NCBI GenBank assembly: GCA_030280995.1
Contig: JASXTE010000014.1
Span: 2,838,656 to 2,902,655 of the forward strand
Reading direction: 5' to 3'
Length of the DNA stretch: 64,000 nt
Source of the DNA: Hemileia vastatrix
Lineage: Eukaryota > Basidiomycota > Pucciniomycetes > Pucciniales > Zaghouaniaceae
A program made the position numbers and the translations under genes. The notes beneath the pieces were generated by a model. That model worked only from the letters and a program-made list of their open reading frames with translations, made no database searches and had not been told where the DNA came from. Of the stretch, positions 1 to 12,289 are shown one piece after another. Within the stretch, counting starts at the first letter, position 1. Each line of letters begins with the position of its first letter.

Positions 1-1272
1 TTTTGTAGGCACTTTTGATCCAAAGCTACAATATTATATTAAGGAGCAAAAAAGGAAAGTGGCTGAGAGAAGAACAGCAGAGGGTCTTCAAGAAAAAGTC
101 ATAAAATACATCTTGAAAGCAAGAAATGCACCCAGAAGTTCTGAAACAATCAGCCTAAATATTCATCACTTCTTAATAGTATGCCTGGGTTTCCCGACAC
201 AACTGAATCACTATCCAAAAAGTCCAACTGAAGAGGAGGTTAAAAATTGGCTTAATTAGACTCAGAACAAAAAGAATATACTTCGACAGGAAATTGAAAA
301 GCCTTTCTCAATTCATCAGCCAAAAACTGCTGCTGCTAAAGACTATTTAGCTAGAACTGCAGCTGCTCACATTGGAGCAAAAATTGGTTTGTCTGCTTTT
401 CAGCCTACGACTGATTTATTGAACATTCCTGGTGGTCCTCCTGTCCCGATGACATTGAAGAAAAATCTTGAGTGGGCTTTACAAGAAAAAGGATTCCCGA
501 GACTTACTTTTGAGTGGTCATGCAAATCATTTTCAGGATCAGTCTGGAATCAAGTAGTATCAGCAATTTTGGCAGAATTTGCACTGACTTGGCTTAAGAC
601 AGTGAACTGGGTGGATGCAGAGAAATTCAAATTTATTTCAATTTTCATTGAACAGTGGGTTTTAAATAAAGGTAAAGAGTTGAGGAAGTATAAAGGAAGA
701 AAAGATACTTCTCTTGTGTATATCAAGAAGATAAACCATTCCAAGGCACAAGTGCAAAGACACCGAAAAAAAGTGAGAATTGCCCCTAACCTTTCAAAAT
801 AAAAGCTACTTACAAGATATGATTTTATTTAACATTTTAGATAGCTGAAACATGTTGGACTATATCAGGTAAATACTGCCATGGAAATGATGATTTTATT
901 GCCCTTTTTTTGACAACTGAATGCACATCAGATATCAAGGAAGAAAAAGAGTCTACAAAGCCGCTCATACATGTTATACCTGCATGGAGAAGCCAACGAC
1001 TCACTGAGTGTATCCATTTACTTGATAAAGTAGAATTTTTGTTAGCAACAAATCAAAGGGCTTGTCTCCAGTATAAAAAGACATATGAGCGCTCTTCTGA
1101 GAAAAAATATTCAAAAAAAGGTATAATTGGTGTTCCCTGAAATTTGCCAAAAAATTTTCACTCAAGTGATTTTTTAAAAAGTCTAAATAAGATTGAAAGT
1201 GATATTCTTGCAGCTAAAAATGAAGTTGATTTAGAAAAGATTTATTCAAGCTTGAATAATTTATGTAAATAG
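1..1272 (+). pseudogene. Gene A: decayed two-exon gene, 5' end outside window
   Basis: An open frame enters from the left edge (phase starting at base 2) and runs to 772. A GT-AG intron follows at 773-840 (GTGAGA...TTTTAG, 68 bp, phase 0), and the frame resumes exactly at 841 and ends at TAG 1270-1272. Two single in-frame stops interrupt it: TAG 257-259 and TGA 1138-1140. Exon 1 ends in a basic stretch (QVQRHRKK). Exon 2 carries HVIPAWRSQRLTECIHLLD and a following Leu/Lys-rich tail. The WRSxxLTxxLxxLD pattern reminds me of an uncharacterised protein family common in basidiomycetes, but this is memory, not a search. Splicing and frame are preserved, so inactivation looks recent. Function unknown. 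Confidence 0.6.
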
Positions 1273-2628
1273 TTATATTTATAAGAAGCTCTTTCATATA
1301 TCGTATAAGAAATATATTGTTTACTGTAGATATTACAAAGTTGTTCTTACAGGGGATTAATGCTGAAATTGTATTTACTAGCCAACCAGCTTTTCTCCTA
1401 ATCTAATTATAAATATTAAGAAAAAAAGTGTTTTATTTGTAAATATATCTTTAAATGTAAATGAGCCAAAAGTGCAGTGAAAATTTTCAAGTTTTAATCA
1501 TCTGATTCTTATGATAGAAAAATTAAGTGTGTTTAGGCTTAATTGAGACATACAGGTGCGTCCCTGTGATATGTGCCGTTTTGGAACAAATGCATTGGAT
1601 AATCATAGTTATCAAATATATGCAATAGTGGAATAAAAAAGTCTAATGATACTTTTACATTTAAGTACATGAATACTAAACAACCCAAGGTAGGTCAACT
1701 GGAATTAAGAAGTGAAAATTTGAAAGTTTATTCTTTCACTAAAAGCTAATTTTCATTCCAATTTTAATCAATATGTTTAATTAATGTTCAATGTAATTTT
1801 GAATAACTGTTTTGATTTGGATTGAATATTTATATTAGCCATTGTATAATTTTTAAGGTAATTATGATGTGGCATATTTTTATTCCTAAAAAAATTTTGA
1901 AGTATATCACTTAAAAAATGTTTAAGTTCCTTTTTAACTTGTGCCAAACTCATGCTGAACTCTGGTTGAACACAGGTGGGAGCTTGTTGTGGGGCAAAGT
2001 TTGGTACATATTCAAACTTAGTCTGGTGAATTTTCCATAATTGTTTTTTTAATATTTCAAGTGTATGGTGCATATTCCTAAGGCCATTTTAGTGATTTTC
2101 AATTCATTTTAAACATTCTGCATGAGGAATGTTAGAAAGTTTAATGTATGGAAAATCCTTTAATTTGAATTTCGCTCAACCAGCTGAAGTATAGTTATTA
2201 AAGGACTTAGTGCTTAGCTGGATAATTATTTACAATGCATGTTTAGCTTGAAATTTATTTTGCCTGTCTTTCCTTGAAAGGTATTCCCTAACAACCAAAC
2301 AGTGGGGGTTGCATATGCAATCACAATTTTCAAATTGCACAATAGTTTTCTCAGGGTAAAACATTACCATAACTTAAGAATGAAGGCTTCAATAATTATA
2401 TAAGGGAGTCTGATTTCAAAGTTTTTTCACATCATCCCACATTTGTCTAAATAAAACAAAACATTATTGTTCTCAAAAATTTTCTCCATTTGATAGATTA
2501 GTTAAATTTAAATAATTCATCTATTAATAAAGATTATTGTCCTCTTCATTCTAATTTTTTATAATCTTATAGCACGTCAGACTCAAGTTCCGAGCTGTCA
2601 TAAGTCCTGTATTTAGGTTCTAAGAAAA
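1273..2628. other. No gene seen
   Basis: AT-rich sequence with short frames only. A 98-codon minus-strand frame at 1777-2073 has no supporting motif or splice context. It separates two decayed genes on the same strand, so it may hold lost exons of either. Confidence 0.5.
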
Positions 2629-4956
2629 ATGAAACACCATCACCCGGTTAGTAATAATTCAGTGACAAAAAACTATATATGTGAAAGCTTAATTTTCTTT
2701 TTGTATGTAGATGCTCAAGCAATAAAAGAAAATTTCAATGAGACTGCCACTTTCGAAAAATTTTCACTCCAATCAAGCAATCCATTACAATCAACATCAA
2801 GGGAGCCAGCACTTCAGTCAGAAATGATTGTGATTACAGCTGAAGAATAATATTCAAAACTCAGTATGATGGAGGAGCAAGAAGTATCTTTTGTTCGGGA
2901 GTTGGAAGAAATGAGAGTTCACAAGGCATATGTGGACTCAGCATCATCTTTTCTTAACTTTGTTAAACATCAAAAAAAATGTGAGTAATTTCATACTTTA
3001 ATTGTTATTGAATCTAAAACATTATTTTTTATAAATATTAGCATATCTGGATACTAAGCAAGTTCCCAAAGATTCTCATATTAAGGTCAAGGAGGCACAA
3101 GAGTCAGAATCAGGTAGTGCTTCATGAAATGTAAACAAGAGGTTGGAGCATACTCATCGGACAAAAAGATCACGTACCTCATTAATCTCCTCATTGGTTC
3201 CAGAGTATTCTTCATCTCCTACTCCTGATGGAGAAGAAGAATCTGAAAGACAAGAAGACCCAATTTTATTAAGTAATTTGTAAGTATAATTTTAATCATA
3301 CAACTTTCATGATATATACTGATATCCCTTCTCATAAACTATTGTTGTGCAATTTAACTTTAGGAAAAACAATCAAGGTGAATCTGTAGAAGGTAAAAGA
3401 TAGATATAATATCATAGCTGATAATTTAACATTTATTTTGTGAAACTGACACATTTCTTTTTATAATATTTACACAGAAATAGATGCAAAAAATTCACAA
3501 AAGAATAAAGAAACACCAATCGTTGCCAGTGACGATCACAGCAGAGAGATATCAGCTGCAGCTGAAGAAACAACTGAAAGGGATGATGTGGTACCACATT
3601 CTCAAACAGAACCGTTAAATATGTGTATTTAATATTTTTATTCAAAAAATATTTGGCTAAATGTCTAACATTTCTGTAGTATCTTCTGCATCAAAAGAGC
3701 CATCCTTGTTTAAAGATATGGATTTAAAATCAGATATCAAAGAACTTTATTATTTTTTTGAAGGAAAAATAAGATGGAAAAAGGTGAATAAGGCATGGAA
3801 TGCAATCACATTCTTTCTGAATTTTTGAGGAAAGGAGAAGATTTTAACACCGTCATTTGATGCATTCTTGTTTCATTTCACCCAAGGCACTCATGCTGAA
3901 TGGGTTTAAGTCATCAATGAATTGGGTAATTTCTTCACCATTGAAAATATAATTTTTATATTTAATAACTTTATGACTCTTATTGTAGGTCCTCAATTTT
4001 TGGATTTAAATGAATCTATCCAACCATGGTACTCGACCAATCAAATTGACTTTTCAAAACTTGCCGAGTTCAATGCTAAATCATTGAATGAAACTTATGG
4101 GGACTTGTGTAAAAAGAAGACATCGAATCCAGAAACCCACCTGTTTTGTTTGCTTAGTCGATGTCAATTTGGCAGCCCACATTCTCAAAACTACTGGTCA
4201 ACCCTGATTGCCTTGTCTCTAGAGTTAATGGCAAACAAAACACATCAGGAACCTCCACCTGAAATGATTGAGAATGATGATCCAGTAACACAAAGTCTTC
4301 TATTAATCAATCATATCAACAAACTTATGAACAAGACTCCACCAATTTTGAGTTCAGCAAGTGAGATGAAGAAGTAAAAAGCCATGACCAACTCAATGAC
4401 ACTGCTTTTACAATTTAAAAATGTCATATTCAACTGTATGAAGTCATACTTGACATTGTATGCAAGATCACAGGAAAAACCAAAAGCAGCTTCAGAAAAG
4501 CAGAAAAGAAAAGAAAAAGACAGTGGAGAATTTATTCAGTCTGGATCCAACAATGCAGAAGAAAGGTCACTGATGCAGATTGAACAAAGCACAGAAAATC
4601 ACAACTTTCAACCTTTTATTATGTATTTGATAGATGGGGTAAGGGGTTTATTTGTATGTTCCCATGATTATAGATTTGCAAGTATCAGTGATTGTTTAGC
4701 ATTTATAAGTCAGGTTGATTGTATTTGCAAAAAAAGTAATTGCACATTTAATTCAGAAGAACGTATATGGAAGAATCTCAATAGCTACGTCATAGGTCTT
4801 TTTAACAAAATCATCAAAAATCAAGCAAATACGCAAGACTTCTGTACGCCATCACATTTAGAAATAGCCCATGCAATAACTGCGGATTTTTTGAATCATT
4901 GGAATATAGTGCAACCTGATACATATTTTTTTCAAACTCCAAGTATTAAAGTGTAA
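2629..4956 (+). pseudogene. Gene B: decayed multi-exon gene
   Basis: Five short introns join a consistent reading frame: 2981-3041 (GTGAGT...TTAG), 3280-3363 (GTAAGT...TTAG), 3393-3477 (GTAAAA...ACAG), about 3625-3679, and 3926-3988 (GTAATT...GTAG). In-frame stops lie at 2848-2850 (TAA), 3125-3127 (TGA), 3826-3828 (TGA), 3907-3909 (TAA) and 4375-4377 (TAA). The frame nevertheless carries on past each one to a final TAA at 4954-4956. The middle part is Ser/Glu-rich and looks disordered. The C-terminal ~330 residues look globular, with conserved-looking Trp and Cys (QPWYSTNQIDF, LLSRCQFGSPHSQNYW, FISQVDCICKKSNC). I do not recognise the family. The true 5' end is uncertain; a possible acceptor lies at about 2709. 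Same strand as gene A, so the two could be pieces of one locus. Confidence 0.55.
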
Positions 4957-5591
4957 ATATTGATTATATTTATATATATAGATGCTATACTTGATATAAT
5001 ATTGATGTAAATAGATACAATAATATGAATCTTTCAAAATAATAATTAAATATTAAAAATTAAAAAAATTTAGAAATAAGAAAAATGCAAGAATTATGCA
5101 AAATGTGGAATTATTATAATACATAAATTAAAATTAAATTTGAATAATAATAAATATGAGGTATGCAAATGGAGTGTGGAATGATGGAGAAATAAGAGTG
5201 ATAAACAACTTTAAAAAATAACATGACAGTTATAAATGTATTTGATAAGTATAAAGTGTTAGAAAAGAAGAATAGGTAAATGAAAAAACATCAACAATTA
5301 AATATGAAGTACAGAATCATAAAAAATGTAAAAAATCTTAAGTCAAATGATTAAATGATATATTCATTCATAGAAAGAAAGCAGAAGTTTTATACCTGAT
5401 AATAATAGAAGTATACAAAGGCAAGGAATAATGAATATAATATACTCATCAAAAATATAATTGGATGAAGAAAAGGAAAAGAATAATTTGAACACATTCA
5501 AATTAAAATGGTGTACTCTAACCTACAGTGGTAGTTAAGGGTAATCCTAATTGATATTCCAAAACAGATTGAAATAGAAGCAAAAAAACAC
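4957..5591. other. AT-rich spacer, no gene seen
   Basis: Simple A/T-rich sequence with no open frame of note. It separates gene B from the palindrome array. Confidence 0.5.
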
Positions 5592-7656
5592 AAGTGTACC
5601 CTGATCTTTGGGGGAAGATCAAGGTACACTTCTCAAAATCTCTGATAAAATTTTAATCAAGGCCAATATACAATGGTGGACTCTGATCTTTCGCCAAAGA
5701 TGAAGGTCCACCTCTTCAAATATCACTGAACACATGGTTTCAGGCAAAAGTACCATGGTGTACCCTGATCTTTGGCCGAAGATCAGGGTACACCTCTTCA
5801 AATTTCAAGAAATATTTTAATAGGAGTAAAAATATATGTACCCAGATCTTTGTGTGCAAATCAGGGTAAACATCTTCAATTTTCAAGTACAATGTGTTTA
5901 AATGAAAAAATACAATGGATGCCTCTGATGAAGGTCTTAGAAGAAGGGTCATTTATTTTCAAATTCATGCACAGTTTGAATACAGGCAAAAACAAAAGGA
6001 GGACCCTGATCTTCGCCCAAAGATCAGGGTACACATCATTAATTTTCATCTAGTTTTTGAATAACAGGAAAAATATATTTGTGTACATGGCCCAAATATT
6101 AGGGTACACTTCTAAAAATCTCTCATACAATTTAATCAAGGGAAAAATACAAAGGTGGACTCTGATATTTGGCCAAAGATGAAGGTCCACCTGTACAAAT
6201 ATCATTGAACACATGGTTGCATGCAAAAACACTATGGTGTACCCTGATCTTTGGCCAAAGATAAGGGTACACCTCTTAAAATTTCAAGAAAATACGATTA
6301 GGAGAAAAAGCCACAGGTGGGTATCCATCTAAAGCAATCAATAAAGGTTAACTATTCTGAATTCAAAGATGAACACCGTTATTTTAGCAAATATAAAATA
6401 ATATTATATATAGTCCTTGATTGTTAGAATTTGAAGTTATTTTTTTCATGCATAAATTATAACAATCTAACCATGATTAATATCTACAGGTCAAGATCAA
6501 CATGTGGTTTTAGAAAGAATATTTAAAATTTACTTGAAAATCTTTCAGGTAAAATTGTACCTGCAGGGGAAGATCAGATTCCTTTATTGTATTTTTGCAT
6601 GATTTAAATAATATGAAATAAATTTAGAGGTGTCCACTGATCTTTTCCCAAAGATCAGGGTCCACTATGGTATTATTTCATGCAAATATGTTTTCAGTGA
6701 TATTTTTAGAGGTGGACCTTCATCTTTGGTCAAAGATCAGAGTCCACCATTGTATATTGGGCTTTATTAAAATGATAAGAGTCATTTAGAGAGGTGTACC
6801 CTGATCTTCAAGGCAAGATCAGAATTTAAAAACATGTTTTTTCTGTTATTCAAAAAGTACATGAAAATTGATGATGTGTACCCTGATCTTTGGGCAAAGA
6901 TCAGAGTCCACCTTTGTATTTTTTACCTGGACTAAGTTGTATGTGAGATTTTGAGAAGTGTACCCTAATATTCAAGCCATGATCACAGTCCACAAATATG
7001 TTTTTGCTGTTATTAAAAAACTACATGAGAATTAATGATGTGTACCCTGATCTTTGGGTAAAGTTCAGGGTCCTCCTTTTGTTTTTGCCTTTATTAAAAT
7101 TGTGCATGAATTTGAAAATAAATGACCCTTGTTCTAACACCTTCATCAGAGGCATCCATTGTATTTTTTTTTCTACACATTGCACTTGAAAATTGAAGAT
7201 GTGTACCCTGATTTGCACACAAAGATCAGGGTACATATTTTTTTTCTCCTATTCAAATATTTCTTTAAATTTGAAGAGGTGTACCCTGATCTTCAGCCGA
7301 AGATCAGGGTACACCATGGTACTTTTTCCTGAAACCATGTGTTCAGTGATATTTGAAGAGGTGGACCTTCATCTTTGGCCAAAGATCAGAGTCCACCATT
7401 GCATATTGGCCTTGATTAAAATTGTATCAGAGACTTTGAGAAGTGTACCCTGATCTTTGCCTGAAGATCAGAGTACATATAAGTGGGTTTACCATTATAC
7501 TGTTTCCTTTCAACACATTGTTCTTAAAAATTGAAAAGGTGTACCTTGATCTACAAGCAAAGATCAGCTTAAACATGTGTATTTTTGCTTCAGTTTAAAA
7601 TGTTTATGAAATTTGTAGAGGTGTACCTTGATCAATGGCTGTTAATCAGTGTCTGT
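5592..7656. repeat. Array of ~38-bp palindromes, folded as a large inverted repeat
   Basis: About 20 imperfect palindromes of roughly 38 bp follow one another every ~80-83 bp. The core is GGTGTACCCTGATCTTTGG joined to its reverse complement. Clear units start near 5592, 5675, 5757, 5836, 6001, 6154, 6236, 6631, 6710, 6794, 6875, 6956, 7039, 7198, 7278, 7360 and 7442; those near 7538 and 7620 are degenerate. Two unit types occur: GTGTACCCTGATC and GTGGACTCTGATC/GGTGGACCTTCATC. The spacers also repeat. The whole array is a second-order inverted repeat: the 5675/5757 pair mirrors 7278/7360, and 6001 mirrors 7039, about an axis near 6537. Frames in it (5619-5801, 5772-6053, 7193-7453) encode the palindromes and are not genes. 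It could be a satellite, a foldback transposon, or a source of hairpin RNA. Confidence 0.9.
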
Positions 7657-8422
7657 CCTGGTATTTTTACCCGCTGAAATGGTCCTATCCTTTAATTACA
7701 TCATTATTAATATTTTCTTAATTATCACATCTATATTAATAATGACCAAACTTCAACCTCCTTAAATAATTATTCGTCATTTATAATTCCTTGATAATCT
7801 TTTCTTTGTATCTACTTATTTGATCATCTTCATATTTATTTTACTATGTACTTTAAGATCTATATATGATTCTATTATATTCTCAAGTTTTAAGTTACTG
7901 TGCTTGTGTTATATATTTCATTCTTATTGGATTCACTATCAACTACATATCTTTCCTTCAGTCTCAATACATCAATATACATTTTTAACAAAAACCTTTT
8001 AAATAAGGTTACTCCCTTTTTTTAAACTTCACTATCTATCTCTATACTGCTTTTCTTAATTTAGTGTAACCTCTTTATTCAATTTTTTTATGGTGCTCTC
8101 ACATAGATCCTTACATACACATACCTCCATAACCTTTTTTTTTATAAAATTCTTTACCCTCATTTTGTTCCTTCAACCAACAGTCATCATTTTACTCTAC
8201 CTTTTCACACTACTTTTCCAAAGTTTCAGAACCTACATTTTATATAATCAATATTTTCTTTTTTTTTAAATCCTTAATATTATTTTTATTTAATATTTTT
8301 CTTACCATCTTCATCATCATCTTTTCTTCTTAAAAGATTTATCAACACTTTTCTGATAAGTTATGAGTTGTTCATGATCTTTATCCGCCATATTTTTGTT
8401 TTGTAGTGACCTTGAAATTTTT
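7657..8422. other. Pyrimidine-rich stretch, no gene seen
   Basis: T- and CT-rich on the plus strand, with no convincing frame. It lies downstream of the minus-strand pseudogene and may include its 3' end. Confidence 0.4.
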
Positions 8423-9540
8423 TTATCTTTTTCGTTTTGTCTTTTTTGCAATGTACTGTGGAACATCTATTTTTAGAAGAGAAAAAATTTCAAGTCCTTT
8501 GAATAGCTTCTTGGAAACTTGAATTGATGATCCCAGACGTGTGAAACCTTCTTCCTCATTACATTTTGACGTGTAATGCAGTACTTCATTTGCTGGCCAA
8601 AGTATCAACCATAGTCCATCACAGTTGTTGAAGTTTATTTTTGTCTCCAACTCTGGAAAATAAACTCTCCTTCTTATTGTAGTGGTTTATTTTTATTGTA
8701 TGGGTGCTCATCGAGTTCATTTTTATACATATTTTTGGGGTACCAAATCCCAAATGCATATCAACTCCCATCCCTATTGCAGTGCAGAGTGTTACTGTAT
8801 CTGTTACCATTAATCCCCGTGGTCCATGTCATATTTCCAAAAAATAAGTTTTCTTTCTCTTCCCAACCTGGTATATTTAACTCTTTTGACAATACCTGTG
8901 CTTCTTCATATAACTTCTTGGACCACAGCTGGAAGAAAAATCTATAAAAAATCAATAATCGTTTTTTTGCTTGATCTCTTTCAGCTTCAGTAATTTTTTT
9001 ATTAACATATTTCCCTAATACAGTCTATTAATGTTTAAATAATTGGAAAACATTAAAAAAATGCTTACTTAAATCAAGAGGAATTGAGCATCCCATCAAA
9101 ATTCCATCAGCAAACATTACTCCACTTTCTTGTGGTCCGTTACATGAGACCACATGATCCAATAGCTGAAGATCTCTCATGGCCTGTCTTGTATCTTCAA
9201 GTTTATTGAGCTTTTTTAAATGCTCCAATGAAGTCAATGATATAATGATTGGTCATGCAACTCTTTTTCTGGGCTGGATGAAGTATGTTCCCTCATTCAG
9301 CTGCTTGAAATCTTGTGGGTTTAATGCTCCATATTGTGTCTTGTGTATTGGTTTTACTTTCAATTGTCTACAAAACATCAGATTTCCATCTATTATACTA
9401 ATTTCCCCCTCTTCTGCTTCTTTATTTGCCATAATATTTCCTTTTCCATTTTTGTTTGAATGTTTTTTCTTCCCTGCCCTTCTCCCTCAATGTTTTCCTT
9501 TACCATCCTTTCTCACAAAGTCTTCTTCTGAATCACACAT
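8423..9540 (-). pseudogene. TET-like 2OG-Fe(II) oxygenase pseudogene 1
   Basis: Reads on the minus strand from an ATG at 9538-9540 that follows a stop. The N-terminal exon holds LLDHVVSCNGPQESGVMF. After a likely intron near 8990-9030 come LWSKKLYEEAQVLSKELN, GNMTW and LHCNRDGS. Past a TGA at about 8758 the match continues in other frames as YAFGIWYPKN and then TRLGSSIQVSKKLFKG. The order (LxxEAxxLSKxLxxPxW, metal-binding HxD region, Gly/Phe strand, C-terminal FxxxGSxxQxSxKL) is what I recall for the Tet-like 2OG-Fe(II) oxygenase domain proteins expanded in rusts and other basidiomycetes. In-frame TGAs at 9487-9489 and 9253-9255 plus frameshifts inactivate it. The HxD position reads His-Cys-Asn, so a metal ligand is lost. 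Family known to oxidise methylated bases; no activity expected here. Confidence 0.7.
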
Positions 9541-9638
9541 TGGTTACTCTACTAAAACTTTGATTCAGATATAAATTCATGGTCAGTATATCACTTCTCA
9601 GTCATTTAAATCACATAAATTAAATGTTTGAGTTGAAA

Positions 9639-10698
9639 TAACATGATATAGAGTCTAAGAGGGGCAATAATGCTCTAACAACATGCTTGCTGCATTAAAC
9701 CTCAATCATGTTATTTTGTACTAATCAAACACTACACAATTTTTTGTTATAAAATGAAGATACTTTGACATACATTAATTAATTTTAATCCAAAAATTTT
9801 CAACCTCCTATTTTGTAACCAAAAAAAAACAAGAACCAAATTTTAATTAAAACTCAAACAAAATTTATTACTTTTAAGTTAACATTACATGAATGAGTTA
9901 CTAAGAGGGGAAATAAAGCTCTAACAGCATGCTTGCTGCATTAGTCATCAATCACATAACATTTACTATTCCCACAACTTGAAGAGAACAATTAAGAAAA
10001 AAAAATCCACATACTTTTGTTAATATTCCAGTTGTTGTGTACAGAAGAAAATCTGTAATAAAAAAATAAAATTAAAATAAAAAGTATTAGTACAAACAAT
10101 TACTATATCTAAACAATCTCTTATCAAAATACTTTTTGATTGAATGACTATGAGCAAAAATATTTAATTCACAACACTATTGCTGCATCAGTCATCAATC
10201 ATGTAATATATTACCACAAATTACAAAAAAAAATGTGAAGAAAACCTAAGATTACTTACATACTTATTTTAAAACGTCTATTTTCCCTAAGTAGAGCTGA
10301 ACCTACATTAAATAAATGCCATCCAAAATTCATAATGTTAGTAAAAATATCCATTATTTTATGAAAATATGTCTGATAAAAATTACATGATTGAGGGTAC
10401 TAAGAGGGGCAATAATGCTCTAACAACATGCTTGCTGCATTAGCACTCAATCATGTAATATTTTCCCATTATGACAATTATAAAGTAATATTTTTAAAAA
10501 TTATAACCATTTACATACCTTTTATACCATGCAGCTTCTATTCCCAAATAAGAGCATGTAAAAGAAAATTCAAAAAAAATTAGCAAAATTTATTATTTAT
10601 TTAAAAAATTTGTTAATATATATTACTTGATTGAGTTACTAGGAGGGTCAATAATGCTCTAACAAAATGCTCACTGCATTAGAACTCAATCATGTAAT
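9639..10698. repeat. Tandem array, ~246-bp period, hairpin-ended 76-bp core
   Basis: Five copies of a ~76-bp core lie at about 9639-9713, 9885-9960, 10137-10207 (degenerate), 10383-10459 and 10623-10698, starting every 240-252 bp. Each core is bounded by inverted TTACATGATTGAG / CTCAATCATGTAA. Its inside is conserved: CTAAGAGGGGCAATAATGCT, then AACAACATGCTTGCTGCATT. The spacers between cores are more diverged and AT-rich. The array lies immediately upstream of TET-like pseudogene 1. No coding frame. Confidence 0.85.
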
Positions 10699-11244
10699 AA
10701 TACAAAAATTTGTAAAGAATTTTCTTTGATGGAAAAACAATAATTTTACATATCTTTATTTATGCAATGATATAATTTTGAATCAATAAATATTTTCAAA
10801 TAGATATGAGTGAAACAGAACCTGAAGAAAAAAATCCAAGTCAATATCAGAACCACTCATACTACATTTAATAATTTTTTAATGTAAAATCAATTCATTC
10901 ATTCACTAAAATTATTTGTAATATTTATGTACTTCATCATGCCATATATCAAAGAATATATTTTCCTGAATAACATGCTCAAACATTTTCAATAGTAGTT
11001 TGTTTTTATTCACCAAATATCTTCAAGTAATCCAGGTAGATATTTTCTGGATGGCTGGTGGAAAAAGGAATATGGGGTGCTATGAAATTGCACTCATCTT
11101 GCAATTTCTCAAGAAAAAATAGTAACTGAAGTTGAAAAGGCAAAAATTCCCCACAAGTATCTCCAAAAATTATACTTGTTTCATGAAGGAGCTAGGATAG
11201 ACATATTTATCACACAAAAAGGTACAAATTTGATGTTAAGTTGT
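10699..11244. other. No gene seen
   Basis: AT-rich sequence between the tandem array and the solo LTR. A short plus-strand stretch at about 11041-11225 has less biased composition and could be an exon fragment, but I see no motif. Confidence 0.4.
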
Positions 11245-12056
11245 TGTCACCGGACGACCTACGCACAAGGTCAAGGGTGTTCCTGGGAGTGAGATGGAGG
11301 GAGGAGTTTAGAAACTTCTTTGAGGCACAGAGGAAATGTTCGAGGAAGTGATTTGAAGATGACTCGAAGGAAGAGCTACTGCTTCAAGATATGTTTGAGA
11401 AGAATTCTAATATAATTTAAAGGTAATATTAATATTCTTAAGATCTCAAAAAGGGTTGGAAACTCAATAATCAAAGATTTAGGATTTAGAAATGATTACT
11501 GAGAAAAATAAGTAAAGATACAATAATAATGATTTAACAGGAAGTTTTACCACTATTTACTATATATATGTTTTTTATAATTTAATTATAAAGAATGTGG
11601 AACCAAAACCCAACCCCTTTTATATCCTTTACTCCTCCTTGCATTGACCTCATACCCATCCACTATTCCACACACCACAGACCATTAAAAAATACACCCA
11701 TTACACCTGGACCCTCCTCACTAACATCCGTAAACCCTTTAATCCTCCACTAACCATTCCGTCCATGCTCACTACCCCTTTTAATAGTCCACAGATACTT
11801 AATAAACCTTTTAGAGGACTATTACATTGACTATTGCGCTGTGTGTCACTTATTGAGGAAAAGACTAACACACACTATTGAGAGATTGAATAATTTAGAT
11901 TTAGAGTTTAGACTAGCGTGGTTGAATAGTGAGTACACAAAGGAAAGTTGCAGTTGCTATGTAGAATTGCTTTCTGCGCTTTGAGTATGGATTTAGACCT
12001 CTGTATTATTGATTTAATGAGCTGCTTTTTCCTCGAGTGTCACGTGGCGCGTGACA
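11245..12056. mobile_element. Probable solo LTR
   Basis: An 812-bp segment with clearly higher GC than its flanks starts TGTCACC and ends GCGTGACA, so the termini are TG...CA with a short inverted TGTCAC/GTGACA. The 5-bp flanks are GTTGT on the left and GCTGT on the right, a target-site duplication with one mismatch. There is no internal gag/pol next to it, as expected after LTR-LTR recombination. It is unrelated to the chromovirus LTRs further right. Orientation is not determined. Confidence 0.55.
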
Positions 12057-12289
12057 GCTGTGTGGAAGGTCGAATTCAAATTATTTTAGACCACTTGCTG
12101 CTAATGGATACCATCCAGTAACATGTCTAGTCTTATATTTACTAGATTGAATGTCAATAAATGTGACAGATATATATCACTTACCTCCTAGCATTTAACT
12201 CACTCTTAGTTGGATGTAAACCAATAAACACATTATTATTTGCAGAAGGATACATTCACTATTGAATTACTGCCAGAAATCTAAAATGA

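Noticed and set aside
5619..7453. Several 60-93-codon frames within the palindrome array
   Set aside because: They encode the repeated palindromes on both strands and lack any consistent protein; they are by-products of the repeat.
9179..9574. 131-codon plus-strand frame
   Set aside because: Antisense shadow of the TET-like pseudogene 1, whose minus-strand frame has recognisable motifs.
9600..10700. CRISPR-like array
   Set aside because: Repeats are 76 bp, degenerate, with ~170-bp spacers, and the context is eukaryotic (introns, chromoviruses).
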